From Candidatus Omnitrophota bacterium (GTDB lineage Bacteria; Omnitrophota; Gorgyraeia; Duberdicusellales; 4484-171), in the NCBI GenBank assembly GCA_021735105.1, contig JAIPHS010000037.1:1-8230 (forward strand): DNA of 8,230 bases, written 5' to 3'. Below, piece by piece: positions 6,226-8,230 of the stretch (position 1 is the first letter of the stretch; each line of letters begins with the position of its first letter). The position numbers and the translations under genes were made by a program. The notes below the pieces were generated by a model. The model was given only the letters and a program-made list of their open reading frames with translations, did not search any database and had not been told where the DNA came from.

Positions 6226-7508
6226 TTTATCTTTTCTTTTCCTAATTTTATATAGTCTAAAACTGGTATCTGAGCCGGACAAATATAACTACAGCATCCG
6301 CATTCAATACAATCTTTTATTTGATAATTTTCTAAATTTTTATATTTTTTATTTTTTACCATCTTTACATATTCAAGCGGCATAAGATCCATTGGACAAT
6401 AATTTATGCAGCGGCCGCATCTTATACAAGCCGATTCTTCTTCCTCCTTCGGCAATTTTTCTAAAAATAAAACACCACTTGTTGTCTTTAAAATCGGAGT
6501 AGATAAATTAACAACCGTATCTCCCGTCATTGGGCCGCCAAATATTATTTTTTTAGGTTTTTCTTTGAATTCAATTATTTTTTTATCAATTAATTCGCCT
6601 AAAGTAGTTCCGATATTTAACCAAATGTTTTTTGGTTTAACTAAAGCATCTCCGCAAAAAGTTACAATACGCCTAGTTAAAGGCTGCCTAAGATATGCTG
6701 CTTCATAAATAGCAAAACAGGTTGCAACATTATCTACAATACAGCCAAGATCCAAAGGAAGCATTTTACCTGATATCTTTCTTTTAGTTAGAGAATAAAT
6801 CAATTGCTTTTCACCCCCTTGAGGGTATCTTGATTTTAAAATTTTTAACTTTACTTTAGGTAGGTTAGTTTTTTTTGTATTGATAAAATAATTTATTTTT
6901 TTTATAGCCTCTTCTTTATTTTCTTCAACTGCAAAAATTATTTCTTTTGGCCTAACTAATTTGGAGATCACCCCTATTCCCTTAAAAATTTCTTCTAAAT
7001 TTTCAACCATTAAGCGATGGTCAGAAGCAAGATAAGGCTCACATTCACAGCCGTTGATTATTAAAGTATCTATTTTTTTAGGCGGGTTTAATTTTACTTG
7101 GGCAGGAAACCCTGCTCCCCCCATTCCCACCACTCCAGCTTCAGCAATAGCGGTTAGAATATCTTCTTTTGCTGTTTTTTCTAAATCAAAAGAATGGTTG
7201 AGGGAATTATCTTGATTATTATCAAGTTCTGTTTTAAGAATTATCGATTTGATTTTTCCAAATTTTGGATGGAAATGTTTTTTTATTTCTAAAATTTCTC
7301 CCTTAACAGGTGCATGCAGTGAAGCTGAAATGAAACCATCACTTTTGGCAATTAATTGATTCTTTCTGACTGTCTGTTTTTTTTCAACACAAATTTTAGA
7401 AGGTTTTCCAGTATGTTGAGAAAGAGGTAGATAGAGCTTTTCTGCTGATAAAAACTTTTCAGCCTTAAAACTATGTTGGGGGTCTTTGTGTTCAGCTATT
7501 TTTAACAT
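6222..7508 (-). CDS. rnfC: Rnf complex NADH-binding iron-sulfur subunit RnfC
   Basis: RnfC is the peripheral subunit where NAD(H) reacts; it resembles NuoF of complex I. The 428 residues contain an N-terminal barrel-sandwich domain (LPLSQHTGKP at 27-36, then HAPVKGEI at 65-72). The glycine-rich nucleotide/flavin loop GVVGMGGAGFPAQVK is at 125-139. NGCECEPYL (152-160) and PQGGEKQLI (229-237) follow. Two [4Fe-4S] motifs are intact: C361, C364, C367, C371 and C400, C403, C406, C410. The N-terminus is short: the GGxHPP-type segment that normally precedes the barrel domain is not recognisable. It cannot be regained upstream because an in-frame TAA sits at 7514-7512, two codons before the ATG. The C-terminus stops 18 residues after the last cluster, a minimal form without the long tail of E. 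coli RsxC. The start lies 17 bp inside the preceding MFS gene, without a visible ribosome binding site. Confidence 0.96.
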   Translation of the reverse strand: MLKIAEHKDPQHSFKAEKFLSAEKLYLPLSQHTGKPSKICVEKKQTVRKNQLIAKSDGFISASLHAPVKGEILEIKKHFHPKFGKIKSIILKTELDNNQDNSLNHSFDLEKTAKEDILTAIAEAGVVGMGGAGFPAQVKLNPPKKIDTLIINGCECEPYLASDHRLMVENLEEIFKGIGVISKLVRPKEIIFAVEENKEEAIKKINYFINTKKTNLPKVKLKILKSRYPQGGEKQLIYSLTKRKISGKMLPLDLGCIVDNVATCFAIYEAAYLRQPLTRRIVTFCGDALVKPKNIWLNIGTTLGELIDKKIIEFKEKPKKIIFGGPMTGDTVVNLSTPILKTTSGVLFLEKLPKEEEESACIRCGRCINYCPMDLMPLEYVKMVKNKKYKNLENYQIKDCIECGCCSYICPAQIPVLDYIKLGKEKIK

Positions 7509-8230
7509 CGCTTATTAAAAAAAACATTGAAAAAATAGAACCAATTATTCCAATTGAGGTTATTATTATAAAGGGATTAAACAAATCAGCAAGAATAGAT
7601 GCAATGAACATTGTGATTAAAAATCCCAGATGAGCTGTAAACTCCAAGCTGCCAAAAATTCTTCCCAAAAGAGCTTCTTTGGTCGTGCTATGGATTAAGC
7701 TATTTACAGCAATAAAAATTGGTGAAAGTAAAATTCCTAAGATAGAAGAAAGGACTATAGCGTGTAAGATAAAAGGGTTGTATTTAATCCAGATAACAAA
7801 AAAGAGAAGAAAAAGAGAAGCAAAAAGGCAAGAGTAGCCTACTACTTTTTTTATAGCTATTTTATGGGCAAACCTTCCGTAGACAAGAGAACCAAAAAAT
7901 ATTCCCGCACCAAGGAATATTCCAATGAAGGCAACTTCCATTACATTTTGAGAAGACCCTCCTAATGTGGTTTGAATATAACGAATATAGACAGTAGATG
8001 CCGCACCTAAGTAGGAAAATAAAAATAAAAAAGTTCTAAAAGCATACTTTGTTTCATCGGTAGCTAAAATGTATTTAAATCCTTCAGTTAACTCTTTTAA
8101 AAAGGATTTTTTTATATTTTGAACAACCTCACGGCTTAAGCCGACGATATCATTTGGCGAAAAATGTTTTTTTTCTATTTTAGTGATAAAGAAGATAAAT
8201 GCAGCTGAGCTAAAAAAAGTTAAAGCATCT
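7492..8230 (-). CDS. major facilitator superfamily transporter, C-terminal half
   Basis: The frame stays open from the stop at 7492 to the right edge, giving 245 visible residues; the N-terminal half lies outside. The ATG at 7941 is an internal methionine, since the upstream codons continue the same family pattern without a stop. The visible part has the end of one helix, then a charged cytoplasmic loop leading to LKELTEGFKYIL, typical of the central loop of MFS_3-type permeases. About six further helices follow. Between helices 10 and 11 the segment NSLIHSTTKEALLGRIFGSL matches the family pattern Nxxxxxxxxxxx(R/L)GRxxS. The substrate cannot be told from sequence. The gene overlaps the start of rnfC by 17 bp, so it is almost certainly on the rnf transcript. 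A functional link to the Rnf complex is not established; it could be a drug, lipid or metabolite exporter. Confidence 0.88.
   Translation of the reverse strand, partial: DALTFFSSAAFIFFITKIEKKHFSPNDIVGLSREVVQNIKKSFLKELTEGFKYILATDETKYAFRTFLFLFSYLGAASTVYIRYIQTTLGGSSQNVMEVAFIGIFLGAGIFFGSLVYGRFAHKIAIKKVVGYSCLFASLFLLFFVIWIKYNPFILHAIVLSSILGILLSPIFIAVNSLIHSTTKEALLGRIFGSLEFTAHLGFLITMFIASILADLFNPFIIITSIGIIGSIFSMFFLISDVKNS

Noticed and set aside
6226..6282. Upstream TTG start extending RnfD by 19 residues
   Set aside because: The extra residues are basic and are out-of-frame reading of rnfC; the ATG at 6225 fits the family start and the ATGA overlap pattern.
6406..6708. Plus-strand 100-codon open frame opposite rnfC
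   Set aside because: It is antisense to the conserved Fe-S region of RnfC and has no recognisable protein features.
7492..7941. A short 149-residue MFS fragment starting at the ATG at 7941, or a frameshifted pseudogene
   Set aside because: The frame stays open to the window edge and the upstream residues continue a normal MFS pattern, so it is an edge-cut gene.

Overview
The window is AT-rich, tightly packed bacterial DNA. Almost every neighbouring pair of genes overlaps or is separated by only a few bases. Its core is a complete six-gene rnf cluster on the minus strand, in the order rnfC-D-G-E-A-B. This is the order known from acetogenic Clostridia and Thermotoga, not the rnfABCDGE order of Gammaproteobacteria. 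Together with an RseC-like protein, an M41-type FtsH-like protease and a lipoprotein, it suggests an anaerobic or fermentative, probably uncultured bacterium. Something like Omnitrophota or a similar candidate phylum is a guess; the sequence does not settle the taxon.

Layout. Positions 1-1053 (+) hold the C-terminal part of an FtsH-like AAA+ zinc protease cut by the left edge. It overlaps an unrecognised predicted lipoprotein (about 1019-1819, +). That gene converges with, and overlaps by 12 bp, the minus-strand gene purN (1808-2383). Reading the minus strand from right to left: the C-terminal half of an MFS transporter (cut by the right edge, ends 7492), rnfC, rnfD, rnfG, rnfE, rnfA, rnfB, an RseC/MucC-family protein, and purN. 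Eight of these nine genes are chained by overlaps of 1-17 bp. Only the RseC-like gene may start 2 bp after rnfB, or overlap it by 4 bp if a TTG start is used. The whole minus-strand block therefore looks like one polycistronic unit whose promoter lies outside the window to the right. No RNA genes, CRISPR arrays, insertion sequences or convincing terminators were seen, and no gap over 300 bp lacks a gene.

How the genes work together. RnfABCDEG form a membrane complex that passes electrons from reduced ferredoxin (entering at RnfB) to NAD+ (at RnfC), or in reverse, coupled to Na+ or H+ movement across the membrane. The visible cofactor sites are: Fe-S cysteines in RnfB and RnfC, the paired membrane cysteines of RnfA and RnfE, covalent-FMN threonines in RnfD and RnfG, and the nucleotide/flavin-binding glycine-rich loop of RnfC. 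RseC-type proteins are known companions of Rnf/Rsx. PurN (purine synthesis) and the MFS transporter have no obvious role in the complex and may simply share the transcript.

The most interesting departure from the norm is RnfB. Its C-terminal ferredoxin-like domain keeps exactly the four cysteines expected to bind one [4Fe-4S] cluster and lacks exactly the four expected for the other. I see no wholly new system here: this is a recognisable Rnf operon with some unusual details.
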